Source of the DNA: Amycolatopsis orientalis DSM 43388
GTDB lineage: Bacteria > Actinomycetota > Actinomycetes > Mycobacteriales > Pseudonocardiaceae
Direction of reading: 5' to 3'
NCBI RefSeq assembly: GCF_000411975.1
Contig: NZ_ASXG01000079.1
Location: 120,282-184,281, forward strand
DNA: 64,000 nucleotides
Position numbers and translations under genes: made by a program. The notes below the pieces were generated by a model. The model was not told the DNA's origin. It did not search any database and saw nothing but the letters and a program-made list of their open reading frames with translations. Position 1 is the stretch's first letter. Each line of letters starts with the position of its first letter. Positions 18,068-27,892 of this stretch are shown here, one piece after another.

Positions 18068-18913
18068 CTACTTCAGGCCCGAGCGGACGAAGGCGCTCAC
18101 GATGTGCCGCCGCAGCACCAGGTACAGCACGAAGATCGGCAAGCAGGCCAGTCCGGCGACCGCCATCAGCGGGCCCCAGTAAGTGCCCTGCCCGCCCTCG
18201 CTGATCATGAAGCTGCGCAGCCCGAGCTGCAGCACGTCGTTGCTGCGCTGCAACACCATCGCCGGCCAGAAGTACTCGTTCCAGGCCGTGACGAACAGCA
18301 GAATCGCCAACGCGGCGAGCGGGGCGCGGAGATTCGGCACCACGACCGTCCACAAGGTACGCCAAGAAGAGCGGCCGTCCATTTTGGCCGCCTCCAGAAG
18401 TTCCTTCGGGAATCCGTCGAGGTGCTGGCGCAGCAGGATCACGCCGAGCGCCGAGCACAGGTTCGGCACGACCACCCCGCCGAGAGTGTTGAGCAGGCCC
18501 AGCTGCAGCAGCAGCACGTAATTGGGCAGCATCGTCACCTGGAACGGCACGAGCCAGGTGCCGACGAACAGCAGGTAGCACAAGCGCTTGAGCGGGAACG
18601 ACCACGCGGCGAACGCGTACGCCGCGAGCAGCCCGGTGAGCAGCTGACCGAGCGCTGTCAGCAGGGCGACCAGCGTGGTGTTCAGCAGCAGTTGCGGGAT
18701 GTCGACCAGCTGGACCGCGTCGGCGTAGTTGCCGAGCGAGAGCGGCCACGGGATCGGCGACAGCGACAGCACCTGGTCGGGACGGCGCAGCGACGTCGCG
18801 TACAGCCAGTAGATCGGGAAGACGCAGAGCACGCCCAGCAGCCCCAGCGCGAGGTGGCCGGGCACGGCGCGCCACCGGGAGCGTCCGGGGAGGGCGATCG
18901 GCACGGAATCCAC
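18068..18913 (-). CDS. ABC transporter permease (MalG/UgpE type)
   Basis: The 281-aa inner-membrane protein has six predicted spans and the cytoplasmic coupling motif EAAKMDG near residue 180, typical of carbohydrate-uptake CUT1 permeases of the MalG/UgpE side. It is the last gene of a five-gene leftward operon. Its start lies 13 nt after the stop of the partner permease. It is clearly paralogous to the permease at 56942: both share an FPIYW(L/M)YATSLRRP segment after helix 1, and both have WLVPFQVTM and AWN(E/D)YFWPA. The binding-protein and phosphodiesterase context favours a phosphorylated or glycerophosphodiester substrate. Confidence 0.92.
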   Translation of the reverse strand: MDSVPIALPGRSRWRAVPGHLALGLLGVLCVFPIYWLYATSLRRPDQVLSLSPIPWPLSLGNYADAVQLVDIPQLLLNTTLVALLTALGQLLTGLLAAYAFAAWSFPLKRLCYLLFVGTWLVPFQVTMLPNYVLLLQLGLLNTLGGVVVPNLCSALGVILLRQHLDGFPKELLEAAKMDGRSSWRTLWTVVVPNLRAPLAALAILLFVTAWNEYFWPAMVLQRSNDVLQLGLRSFMISEGGQGTYWGPLMAVAGLACLPIFVLYLVLRRHIVSAFVRSGLK

Positions 18914-18926
18914 GGTGTCCAGCTCC

Positions 18927-19865
18927 TCAGTCGTCGTGGACGGTCAGTTTTTCGCCGAGCAGCACGAGTCCCGCCGCGACGATCCCGAAGGCCACGAACA
19001 GCAGCATGCCCGCGGCAGTGCCGAGCCCGGCGTCGAAGCTGTGGAAGCTGTAGTCCCACAACAGGTAATAGACGTTCGTGGTCGCGCCGGACGGGCCGCC
19101 CTGGGTGATCGTGTCGATGAGCGGGAAGGTCCATTGCGCCGACAGCAGCACGGTCATCAGCGCGAGGAACACCAACGTCGGCGAAAGCAACGGCAGCGTG
19201 ATCCAGCGGGTGATCTGGCCGCGGGAGGCGCCGTCGATCATCGCCGCCTCGGCGTAGTCGCGGTTGATGTTCGACAGGCCCGCCGACACCACCAGCACGG
19301 CGAACCCGATCAGGTGCCAGCCGGTCACGAGGATGATCGCCGGCTGCGCCCACGCGGTGTCGTGCAGCCAGTTCACGTGCGTGCCGAGCACCCGGTTGAC
19401 CACGCCGTCGCCGGGCTCGAGCAGCCACTCCCACACCGTCGCGCTCGCCACCGGGGCGACGAGCAGGGGCGCGAACACGAGCGCCTGGTAGACCGCGCGA
19501 GCCCGGCCGTGGATGCGCTGGCTGAGCAGGCCGACCGCCAGCGGAACCAGGATCGTGAACGGCACCAGCCCGCCGATCACCTCCAGCGTGCGCAGCACCG
19601 ACTGCCCGACGGCGGGCAGCTGGAACAGCCGGCTGTAGTTGCCGAGCCCCACCGGCGTCGCCGGCTGCGTGGGCAGCAGGTTCCACGAGAAGAACGACAG
19701 CTGCGCGGTCTGCACGAGCGGGCGGTAAGTCCAGATCACCAGCAGCGCCAGCGCGGGCAGGAGGTACAGGTAGGGCGGCGTGGCGCGCAGGACCCGCCGC
19801 ACGAGGGCCGGGCGGGCGGCCCGCGGCGCCACGACCACCGCGGGCGCGGCTACTTCGACGAACAT
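18927..19865 (-). CDS. ABC transporter permease (MalF/UgpA type)
   Basis: The 312-aa permease has a basic cytosolic N-terminus, six predicted spans and the EAAMIDGAS coupling loop of CUT1-family MalF/UgpA proteins. Motifs WTYRPLVQTAQLSFF and NWLHDT are shared in pattern with the paralogue at 55976. It starts 3 nt after the phosphoesterase stop and so is cotranscribed with it. It should pair with the 18068 product to form the membrane channel energised by the ATPase at 22096. Confidence 0.92.
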   Translation of the reverse strand: MFVEVAAPAVVVAPRAARPALVRRVLRATPPYLYLLPALALLVIWTYRPLVQTAQLSFFSWNLLPTQPATPVGLGNYSRLFQLPAVGQSVLRTLEVIGGLVPFTILVPLAVGLLSQRIHGRARAVYQALVFAPLLVAPVASATVWEWLLEPGDGVVNRVLGTHVNWLHDTAWAQPAIILVTGWHLIGFAVLVVSAGLSNINRDYAEAAMIDGASRGQITRWITLPLLSPTLVFLALMTVLLSAQWTFPLIDTITQGGPSGATTNVYYLLWDYSFHSFDAGLGTAAGMLLFVAFGIVAAGLVLLGEKLTVHDD

Positions 19866-19868
19866 CGC

Positions 19869-20720
19869 TCACCCGTTCCCGAAGAACTTCGCGACGGCGT
19901 AGCGCACCTGCTGCTCCTTGTCCTGGTCGTAAACCACCGCCGGGTCGCCGATCTCGACCGCGGTCGCGACGAACCGGCCGTCGATCAGGTCGATCCGGCT
20001 GATCCCGGCACCGGCCAGCCCGCGCAGCCGACCCGGCGGGGCGAGTGCGTCCGACCGGTAGGCGAGCGCCGGCCCGACCCACACCGGGATGCCGGCGAGC
20101 GACCCGCATCCGGTGTGGTGGGCGTGCCCCGAGACGATCAGCCGCACGTCCGTCCCCTTCAGGACCTCGGCGAGGGCGTCGGCGCCATACAGCCGCAGCA
20201 GGTGCGCGGACGCCACCGGCGAGGGCAGCGGCGGATGATGCACCACCAGCAGCGTGCCGCGCGGTGCCGGCTGAGCCAGCTCGGCGCGCAGCCAGTCCAG
20301 CTGCCCGGGTTCGAGCCGCCCGTCCGGCCGGCCCGGCGTGCTGCTGTCCAGCACGACGATCCGCGCGCCCTGGATCCAGTGCACGGCGTCCACCGGCGCG
20401 TCGCCGGGGGAGTCCAGCAGTTCGCGGCGGAAGGCGGCGCGGTCGTCGTGATTGCCCATCGCGTAGACCACCTGGGCGCCGAGCCCGGTCGCCGCGGGAG
20501 CCACCGCGGCGGCGAGCCGCCGGTAGGCCTCGGGCTTGCCCGAATTCGCGAGGTCTCCGGTCAGCAGCAACCCATGCACCCGCGTGCCGGACGCCCGCAC
20601 CGTCGCGAGGGCGGATTCGAGCGCGGCGTGGGTGTCGACGACCCCGTGCACGAGCTCCCCTTGCCCGCACAGGTGCGGGTCGCTGAGCTGGATCAGGGTG
20701 AGCTCGGGCTCGGGCGTCAC
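19869..20720 (-). CDS. Calcineurin-like cyclic-nucleotide/phosphodiester phosphodiesterase (CpdA family)
   Basis: The 283-aa metallophosphoesterase shows all dimetal motifs: DPH in QLSDPHLCG, GDL in LLTGDLANSG, GNHDD, HH in VVHHPPLPS, and GHAHH. No signal peptide is seen, so it acts in the cytosol. The GTG start overlaps the binding-protein stop. It is embedded between the binding protein and permeases of an ABC importer. This suggests it hydrolyses the imported compound, for instance a glycerophosphodiester or cyclic phosphate. CpdA relatives also act on cAMP, which cannot be excluded. The same gene order recurs with the paralogue at 55131. Confidence 0.88.
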   Translation of the reverse strand: MTPEPELTLIQLSDPHLCGQGELVHGVVDTHAALESALATVRASGTRVHGLLLTGDLANSGKPEAYRRLAAAVAPAATGLGAQVVYAMGNHDDRAAFRRELLDSPGDAPVDAVHWIQGARIVVLDSSTPGRPDGRLEPGQLDWLRAELAQPAPRGTLLVVHHPPLPSPVASAHLLRLYGADALAEVLKGTDVRLIVSGHAHHTGCGSLAGIPVWVGPALAYRSDALAPPGRLRGLAGAGISRIDLIDGRFVATAVEIGDPAVVYDQDKEQQVRYAVAKFFGNG

Positions 20721-22095
20721 TTGCCGCCGCCCAGCAGCGGGGTCGCCTGCTTTTGCGCCGCGGCGAGCGAGGACTGCGGGTCGCCGCCCTGGAAAACGGA
20801 CTTCTCCACCGCGTCCATCATGGTGTCGCGGATCTGCTGGAAGCTGGCTCCGGGGAAGGCGACCCAGGGTTCGACGCGCTGCAGCTGCGCCACGTTCGGC
20901 TTGATCATCGGGTTCTTGTCCGCCCACGGCTTGAGGTGGGCCGGGTCGTCGAGCAGGCCGAGCCGCAGCGGCAGGTAGCCGATCTTGCTGGTGATGATGT
21001 CGTAGGCCTGCGGGCTGGTGAGGAACTTGATGAGCTCCCACGCGGCGCGCTGCTTGGCCGGGTCCTTCGAGAACACGTACAGAGCCGCCCCGGAGTTGGT
21101 CGGCACCGTCGGCTTGTCGCCGAAGCTCGGCATCGGCGCGGCGCGCAGTTCCCAGCCGGCCCCTTGCGCGCCCTTGAGGTACCCGCCCTGCGCGGCGCTG
21201 CTCTCCAGCATCATGCCGAGGTCGCCGCGCGGGAACGCGGCGGTGGCCTGCACCTGGCTGAGCTTCGGCATCGCGCCCGAGGACACCATGTCCTTCATCT
21301 GCTGCACCGCCTGCACGACCGGCGGCTGGTCGAAGGTCAGCTGCTTGCGGTCCTCCGACAGCACGCGGCCGCCGGCCGAGCGCACGAGGCTCTGGAAACA
21401 CCAGTCGCTCGCCGACCGCACCAGGCAGTCGGCGTACGCGCCGTCCTTGCCGGTGGCCTGCTTGATCTTCTGGCCCGCCTGCGCGACCTCGGCCCACGTC
21501 TTGGGCGGCGTGTCCGGGTTCAGCCCGGCCTGCTTGAAGAGCGTGGCGTTGTAGTAGAGGACGGGGGTCGAGAGCACGAACGGCACGCCGTAGGTCTTGC
21601 CGTCGACGTTGCCGATGGTGCGGATCGGCGCGGCGTAGGGGAACTGGCCGCCGAATTCGTTGTCGACCTCCTGCTGGCCGTAGAGGTCGCTCAGCGGCTT
21701 GGCGCCGAGCTGCCCGGCGGCGAAGGCGAGGGTGTCGAAGCCGAGCTGGGCCACGTCGGGCGGGTTGCCCGCGGCGATCTCCGTCTGCACGCTGGCGGTC
21801 GAGTTGTGCGCCGGGTTCGGGTCGCTGCCGTTGGGTTTCTGCGGCGTGACCTTGATGTTCGGGTGCTTCTTCTCGAACGCGCCGATCAGCTCGTTGAACG
21901 TGCTCGTCCAGGTGCCGGCGAGGCCGAAGTTGTAGCTCTCGAAGACGATCGACACCTGCTGGCCGGGCGCGAGCTCCGGGGCCTGGGCGGCCGCTGCCGG
22001 AGCCGTGGTCGACGGAGTGCCGACGCCGCAGGCCGACACGCCGGCCAGCACCGCCGCGAGGAAGAGCGCGCCGCCGGCGCGGGAACGGGGGATGC

Positions 22096-22099
<4 letters not shown>
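20717..22099 (-). CDS. ABC transporter extracellular solute-binding lipoprotein (family 1)
   Basis: The 460-aa protein has an N-terminal signal with lipobox GVSACG, so it is anchored outside the membrane by a lipid. The mature part is a family-1 (UgpB/MalE-like) solute-binding protein. Near its start is VSIVFESYNFGLAGTWT, a segment also found in the binding protein at 53006, where FESYN and AGTWT are retained. Further blocks TYGVPFVLSTPVLYYNA and SKIGYLPLRLGL are shared too. The ATG at 22099 overlaps the ATPase stop. The UgpB likeness and adjacent phosphodiesterase suggest a phosphorylated polyol or sugar ligand. That is inference. Confidence 0.9.
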
Positions 22100-23241
<1,142 letters not shown>

Positions 23242-23548
23242 CGCATTTCCTTTCGTTGTCCGTCCCGATGCCGGCGAATTCCAGCAGGGCGGAATGTATA
23301 GGGGGTGAACGGCGGGCGAGGGGACGGTCTCGATCGCTCTGAGCTGCGAAAACCCGGTATTTTCCGGTGTTTCCCGGGGCGGCCATCACCGTTTTCAATC
23401 GGCTGATAGTCATCGGTTATGGTTGTTCTCGAGATGCCCTCGGCGAGTCTATTGCAATTTCCAATCGGCCGAATCGAAATCGATGAACGTCGATCTTTCC
23501 CGCGCGTACGCGGCCACCCTGGACGCATCGGACGGCGGAGGAGGACGC
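23242..23548. promoter_or_regulatory. Divergent intergenic region between ABC operon and oxidoreductase
   Basis: These 307 bp are clearly more A/T-rich than the surroundings and carry the promoters of the leftward importer operon and the rightward reductase. An ATTCC/GGAAT inverted repeat with an 8-nt spacer lies near 23277-23295. TATACATT on the minus strand nearby could be a -10 element. An in-frame ATG at 23483 gives a 22-residue longer reductase but lacks a ribosome-binding site. No RNA gene was seen. Confidence 0.4.
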
Positions 23549-24451
23549 GTGCTGCGGGTACGAGTGACGGCGAAGACCAGGGAAGCCGAAGACGTGGTGT
23601 CGTTCACGCTGTGCGGCGACGGGTTGCCGACGTGGACGCCGGGTGCGCACGTGGACGTCGAGGTGCGGCCGGGAGTGCTTCGGCAGTACTCGCTGTGCGG
23701 CGACCCGGCGGATTCCGGCAGCTGGCGCATCGCGGTGCTGCGCGAGGACCCGGGCCGCGGCGGCTCCCGGTACCTGCACGACGAGGTGGCGGTCGGCGCG
23801 GAACTGCGGGTGAGCGAGCCGCGCAACAACTTCGAGCTCGTTCCAGCTCCGGCGTATTCCTTTGTGGCAGGCGGAATCGGGATCACGCCGCTGCTGCCGA
23901 TGGTGCGCGCGGCCGAGGCGGCGGGTGCGAAGTGGACACTGCACTACGGCGGGCGGCGCCGCGAGCGGATGGCGTTCCTCCGCGACCTGGCCGGTTTCGG
24001 CGACCGCGTGCGCGTGGTGCCTGAGGACGAGCAGGGCTTGCTGCCGCTGGCGGACATCGTGGCTTCGGGCGACGTGGTCTACTGCTGCGGTCCGGAGCCG
24101 TTGCTCGCCGCCGTCGAGCGGCTGTGCCCCGCCGACCGGCTGCGGACCGAGCGCTTCCGGCCGCGGGAGACCTCGGGCCCGGCGGAGGAGTTCGAGGTGT
24201 TCGCGTCGCTGTCCGACCAGACCGTGCGGGTGGCGGCGACCGAGTCGGTCCTGGACGCGCTCGACCTCGCCGGGGTGGGAGTGCCGTCGTCCTGCCGGGA
24301 AGGCACGTGCGGCACGTGCGAGACGCCGGTGCTGGACGGCGTGGTCGACCATCGCGATTCGGTGCTGTCGGAGGAAGAACGCGCGTCCGGCAAGACGATG
24401 ATGATCTGCGTCTCGCGGGCGCGGTCGGACCGGCTCGTGCTCGACGTGTGA
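23549..24451 (+). CDS. PDR/VanB-family oxidoreductase (FMN, NAD(P)H, [2Fe-2S])
   Basis: The 300-aa protein has the phthalate-dioxygenase-reductase order: flavin-binding barrel (PGAHVDVEV, RQYSLCGDP), NAD-binding domain (AGGIGITPLLPM, YCCGPEPLL), and a C-terminal plant-type ferredoxin domain with cluster cysteines 249, 254, 257 and 287. It passes electrons from NAD(P)H to a partner oxygenase. The GTG at 23549 has GGAGGAGG 4 nt upstream and gives the usual short N-terminus VLRVRVTAKTREAEDVVSF. An upstream ATG at 23483 is the alternative. No Rieske oxygenase or P450 is adjacent, so its partner is unknown. Confidence 0.9.
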   Translation: MLRVRVTAKTREAEDVVSFTLCGDGLPTWTPGAHVDVEVRPGVLRQYSLCGDPADSGSWRIAVLREDPGRGGSRYLHDEVAVGAELRVSEPRNNFELVPAPAYSFVAGGIGITPLLPMVRAAEAAGAKWTLHYGGRRRERMAFLRDLAGFGDRVRVVPEDEQGLLPLADIVASGDVVYCCGPEPLLAAVERLCPADRLRTERFRPRETSGPAEEFEVFASLSDQTVRVAATESVLDALDLAGVGVPSSCREGTCGTCETPVLDGVVDHRDSVLSEEERASGKTMMICVSRARSDRLVLDV

Positions 24452-24564
24452 GCGCGATAAGCAGCGCGAATCGGTTGTTAGGACTTTCCCTCCCGGCCCG
24501 GCGAGGGCGGTTCGCGCGAGTCAGGCTTCGCGGAAACCCTTCTCCAGACGATCGGAACGCGTCC

Positions 24565-25374
24565 ATGCAACTCACCGTCCTCGGCTGCCGGTCCGGAATG
24601 CCCGCCGACGGCCAAGCCAGTTCGGGCTACCTCGTCGAAACCGCCTCCGCGAAGCTCCTGCTGGACTGCGGGCCCGGCATCGCCGCCGCGCTCAGCGCGG
24701 TGGCCGATCCGGCCGAGCTGGACGGTGTCGTGATCAGCCATCTGCACGCCGACCACTGCTACGACCTGCTCCCCATCGGCAAGTCGCTGCTCTCCGCGAC
24801 CCTGGAATTCCCCGGCGGCCCGCCCGCCCGCCGTGCCTCGCCGCGTCCCGTGCCGCTGTACGTGCCCGCTGGCGCCCGCTCGCTGTTCACCCGATGGGCG
24901 GCTCTTTTCCCGGTCGTCACCGCACCTCTGCTGGACCAAGCATTCGAGCGGGCCTTCGCCGTGCACGAGTACACGCCCGGCGACCGGTTCGAGGTCGGCG
25001 ACACGACGGTCGGCTTGCACGAACTCCGCCACGTCGCGCCGAACTGCGGGGTCCGGGTGGAGACCGCCACGGCGGTTCTCGCCTATACCGGCGACACCGG
25101 CTTCGCCGACTCCGCGGTCAAACTCGCCGCCGACGCGGATCTCCTGCTCGCCGAAGCGACCCTGAGTGCCCCGGACCGCACCGCACACGGTCATCTGAGC
25201 GGCGGCGATGCCGGTCGAATAGCCGCCGAAGCCGGAGCGCGGGCACTCGCCTTGACCCACTTCGCGTCCATCGAACCAACCTGGCTTCAACACCTGTCCG
25301 ACGACGCCGCCACGACATTCGACGGCCCGATCCGGTTGGTTCGCGCCGGGGAACGCATTCGGGTGCCTGGGTGA
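24565..25374 (+). CDS. Metallo-beta-lactamase-fold hydrolase (RNase Z/phosphodiesterase-like)
   Basis: The 269-aa cytosolic protein has the MBL signature HLHADH beginning at His59, an N-terminal strand pair MQLTVLGCRSGMP...SSGYLVE, AYTGDT, and a late ALTHFASIEP. The pattern of a TVLG(C/S)..G start with GYL..... LLLDCG matches the RNase Z/ElaC-like and cAMP-phosphodiesterase subgroup. The start ATG at 24565 fits the fold. It follows the reductase by 113 nt. The function is not determined beyond a metal-dependent hydrolase. In actinomycetes these proteins are often annotated as MBL-fold enzymes without a known substrate. Confidence 0.85.
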   Translation: MQLTVLGCRSGMPADGQASSGYLVETASAKLLLDCGPGIAAALSAVADPAELDGVVISHLHADHCYDLLPIGKSLLSATLEFPGGPPARRASPRPVPLYVPAGARSLFTRWAALFPVVTAPLLDQAFERAFAVHEYTPGDRFEVGDTTVGLHELRHVAPNCGVRVETATAVLAYTGDTGFADSAVKLAADADLLLAEATLSAPDRTAHGHLSGGDAGRIAAEAGARALALTHFASIEPTWLQHLSDDAATTFDGPIRLVRAGERIRVPG

Positions 25375-25391
25375 GCCGGGGTGCCGGCGCA

Positions 25392-25414
25392 CAGCGCTCG
25401 GCGGCGGAGCGCTG
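25392..25414. terminator. Inverted repeat after the MBL-fold gene
   Basis: An 8-bp perfect stem (CAGCGCTC / GAGCGCTG) with a 7-nt loop lies 17 nt after the stop codon, between convergent genes. There is no T-run, so it may be a factor-assisted terminator only. Confidence 0.45.
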
Positions 25415-25552
25415 CTGACCCGGAGCCGACTGGGCTTTCGCGCTCAGTCCTTTCCGATGTCACGTGCCGACTTGCACGTCGGACAGCCCCGGTCGGGATT
25501 GTGTCCGGTGCCGACCGGGGACCGTCCATTGCCGGCCAAAAGCAGGCGAACC

Positions 25553-25954
25553 TCAGAAAGGCAGCTGGCTGAGCGCGTGCACCAGTTTCTTGGCGGTTGC
25601 GACGGCACCGTCGTGTGCTCCGGTGAGCAGGCCCGCCCCGAGCTGGGTCAGCAGGTTTTTCAGCGCGTCCAGGCCGGTGCGGACGATCCCTCGATCCGGT
25701 TTCGGCTTGACCACCTCGGCGAGCACGGTGTCGGCGGTCTCGCGGGCTTCGCGGGCGTCTGATTCGGGCAGCCCGAGGCCGCTGAGCTGCCGCTTGACCT
25801 CGGCGACGACCTCGGCGACGGTTTCGAACCCGGGAGCCACTTGCTCGGTGTGCGCGAGGTTCTGCTCGACGGTCCGGTTGTTCCACGCCAGCTGCGAATT
25901 GTGCACGCTGCCGTGGATCACCGGGCCGTGGTGATGGTGTTCTTCGGTGGGCAC
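25553..25954 (-). CDS. Small helical protein with N-terminal HGPVIHG motif (unknown function)
   Basis: The 133-aa protein is not assigned to a family. The GTG start at 25954 has GGGAGG upstream. The first 30 residues are His/Asn-rich and contain HGPVIHGSVHNSQLAW. The remainder is predicted helical: a charged segment (about 35-85, with GFETVAEVVAEVKRQL and ETADTVLAEVVKPKPDRG) followed by an amphipathic Gly/Ala/Leu-rich tail (ALKNLLTQLGAGLL). The N-terminal motif recurs at the C-terminus of the beta-helix protein encoded 14 nt upstream in the same operon. Such a short shared motif plus a helical domain recalls homotypic interaction or amyloid-type signalling partners of bacterial immunity proteins. 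That interpretation is inference. Confidence 0.7.
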   Translation of the reverse strand: MPTEEHHHHGPVIHGSVHNSQLAWNNRTVEQNLAHTEQVAPGFETVAEVVAEVKRQLSGLGLPESDAREARETADTVLAEVVKPKPDRGIVRTGLDALKNLLTQLGAGLLTGAHDGAVATAKKLVHALSQLPF

Positions 25955-25968
25955 GGGTTTCCTCCCGG

Positions 25969-27645
25969 TCAGCTGCGGCGGTCGGGTGTTGTCTGCTGGA
26001 CGATGGTGTTGCCCCAGGTGAGCACGGACTGGACGACGTCTCCGTGGATGACCGGGCCGTGGTAATTGTGCACGACCGGCGGCGGTTCGGGCTTCGGCTC
26101 GACCTCGATCACCCGCAGCGGCGAGCGGACCTCTTCCAGCACGGCGCTGCCGTTGTGGTGAACGGCGAAGCCCTCGGACCCGGTCACGTCGACGTTGCGC
26201 ACGAGCGCCGACGCGCCGTGCAAATTCAGGCCTGCGGTCGTCGTGCCGGTGAAGAGGCTGTCGGCGAGATTCAGGTTGGCCTTCTCCGCGACGAAGACGC
26301 CCATGGACGCCGGTCCGGAAACAGTGAGCCGCCGGGCGGTCAGCGTCGCTGTGCCCAACACGCCCGCGCCACTGAGCTCGACGCCGCTGACCTGGCAATC
26401 GTGCAGGTCGACATGGGCGCTGTTGTTCGCGCTGAACGCGATTTTGCCGCCGGACACTCGGCAGTTCGCGGCGCGGATCGACGAATTCTCGTGCCCGACC
26501 AATCCGACGAGGCCGACGTCGCGCACGTGCGCTTCGGTGACGTGAACGTCGGTCGTCCCCTTGGCTTCGACCGCAACGGGGGAGCCCGCGACGTGCAGCC
26601 GGGTCAGCTCGGAATTCCCCTGGCCCGCGAACCGCACGGCGGCGTTGTCCAGCCCCTCGACGACGGTGGCGGCGGCGACCAGACGTGCGTTCTCGACATA
26701 GATCCCGACCTTGCCGCCAGTGAAGCGGCAGCCGGCCAGGACCGGCGCGCCCTGCGTGGCCACGAACATGCCGAACTTACGCGCTTGCCGGACGGTGACG
26801 TTCTCGAACCGCCCGGTGCCGTGGGTGTTCACCTCGATGCCGGCCACCCGGGGTTGTTCGAAGGTGCATTCGCGCACGAGCGGGTCGGCGCCGTCGGTGA
26901 CCAGCAGCCCGGTGTCGGTCGGTTCGACGTGCGTGCCGGTGATCGTGCCGCGGGCCCGCTGGCTGTAGTGGATGCCGGTGGTCTGTGCGGCCTCGATGCG
27001 GCAGTCGGCGACGTCGAGGTGCCCGTTTTGGTCCGCGACGACCGCGGCGTTGCCGGTGCCGGTGAACTGACAGCCGGTAACGGAGACGCGGGAGCCCCGG
27101 GAGACCAGGCCGTGGATCCGGCACCGGTCGAATCGGCTGCGGCGGATGATGACGTCGGCGCCGGCGGCGGCCCAGAGCCCATTGTTCGCGGAGTCGGTGA
27201 ACACGCATCGTTCGATCAGGGCGCGCGAATTGGTGAAGACCGCGCGGCCGTACTGCAGCTCGGTGTCCGTCACCGCGACGGAGCTGCCGGGCGGCCCGTG
27301 CAACGCGGCGGTGTCCCCATGTGCGACGAGGGTGCACGCGCTGACCGCGAGGGTGCCGGCAGCGCAGCGGACCACGTCGTTGTCCTGTGCCCGGAGCACG
27401 AGGCCCTCCAGCCGGACGACGCCCGAGGCCACGACGCCCGCACCGGTCGGCGGGCAGATTTCCACCGTTCCCGGCCGCCGTGCGGCGATCCGCACGTCAC
27501 CCTGCACGAACAGGCTTTCCGGATAACGCCCGGGATCCACCTCGACAACGCAGGACCCTCGCCGCCCGGCGACACTCCGCAGTGCCGACCCGATGCTCTG
27601 GTGAGCTCTGCGCTTGCCGGGCGAAACCCGGACCCTGACCGCCAT
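25969..27645 (-). CDS. Right-handed parallel beta-helix repeat protein with C-terminal HGPVIHG motif
   Basis: The 558-aa protein begins MAVRVRVSPGKRRAHQSIGSAL, a start known from actinobacterial pectate-lyase-like beta-helix proteins. About 20 repeats of roughly 22 residues follow, each with V-x-V strands and small/Asn turns (for example GARSNxG-type corners such as TDSANNGLWAAAG). No signal peptide is seen. After a Pro/Glu linker (EVEPKPEPPP) the C-terminus carries YHGPVIHGDVVQSVLTWGN, matching the N-terminus of the next gene. Related long proteins often end in an AAA+ domain; here only the short motif remains. The ATG at 27645 has GGGAGGGG upstream. The role may be ligand or surface sensing, with no catalytic residues evident. 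Confidence 0.82.
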   Translation of the reverse strand: MAVRVRVSPGKRRAHQSIGSALRSVAGRRGSCVVEVDPGRYPESLFVQGDVRIAARRPGTVEICPPTGAGVVASGVVRLEGLVLRAQDNDVVRCAAGTLAVSACTLVAHGDTAALHGPPGSSVAVTDTELQYGRAVFTNSRALIERCVFTDSANNGLWAAAGADVIIRRSRFDRCRIHGLVSRGSRVSVTGCQFTGTGNAAVVADQNGHLDVADCRIEAAQTTGIHYSQRARGTITGTHVEPTDTGLLVTDGADPLVRECTFEQPRVAGIEVNTHGTGRFENVTVRQARKFGMFVATQGAPVLAGCRFTGGKVGIYVENARLVAAATVVEGLDNAAVRFAGQGNSELTRLHVAGSPVAVEAKGTTDVHVTEAHVRDVGLVGLVGHENSSIRAANCRVSGGKIAFSANNSAHVDLHDCQVSGVELSGAGVLGTATLTARRLTVSGPASMGVFVAEKANLNLADSLFTGTTTAGLNLHGASALVRNVDVTGSEGFAVHHNGSAVLEEVRSPLRVIEVEPKPEPPPVVHNYHGPVIHGDVVQSVLTWGNTIVQQTTPDRRS

Positions 27646-27892
27646 CCCGTCCCCTCCCGCGGCTGCGAGCATAGCGGTGAGCGCGCGATCGCACCGGGAA
27701 TCAGCCAGAGTGCGCCGTTCGGCGGAGCGGAATCAGCACCTGTTCACGGTGTGCCGGGTTGGCCATCGAGGGAAGCTGATGCGCACGCACTTCTTCGTGT
27801 CGGCCGGGCACGTCCGTCACGGACCGCGAATCCTTCGGCCACTGTCCACACTGGCCCCCGCGCCACTGGCAGGCCGGTCTTCCCGAACTGCG

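Noticed and set aside
18915..20978. Long plus-strand frames across the first importer operon.
   Set aside because: They are antisense shadows of permease, phosphoesterase and binding-protein genes with clear family motifs and coupled starts.
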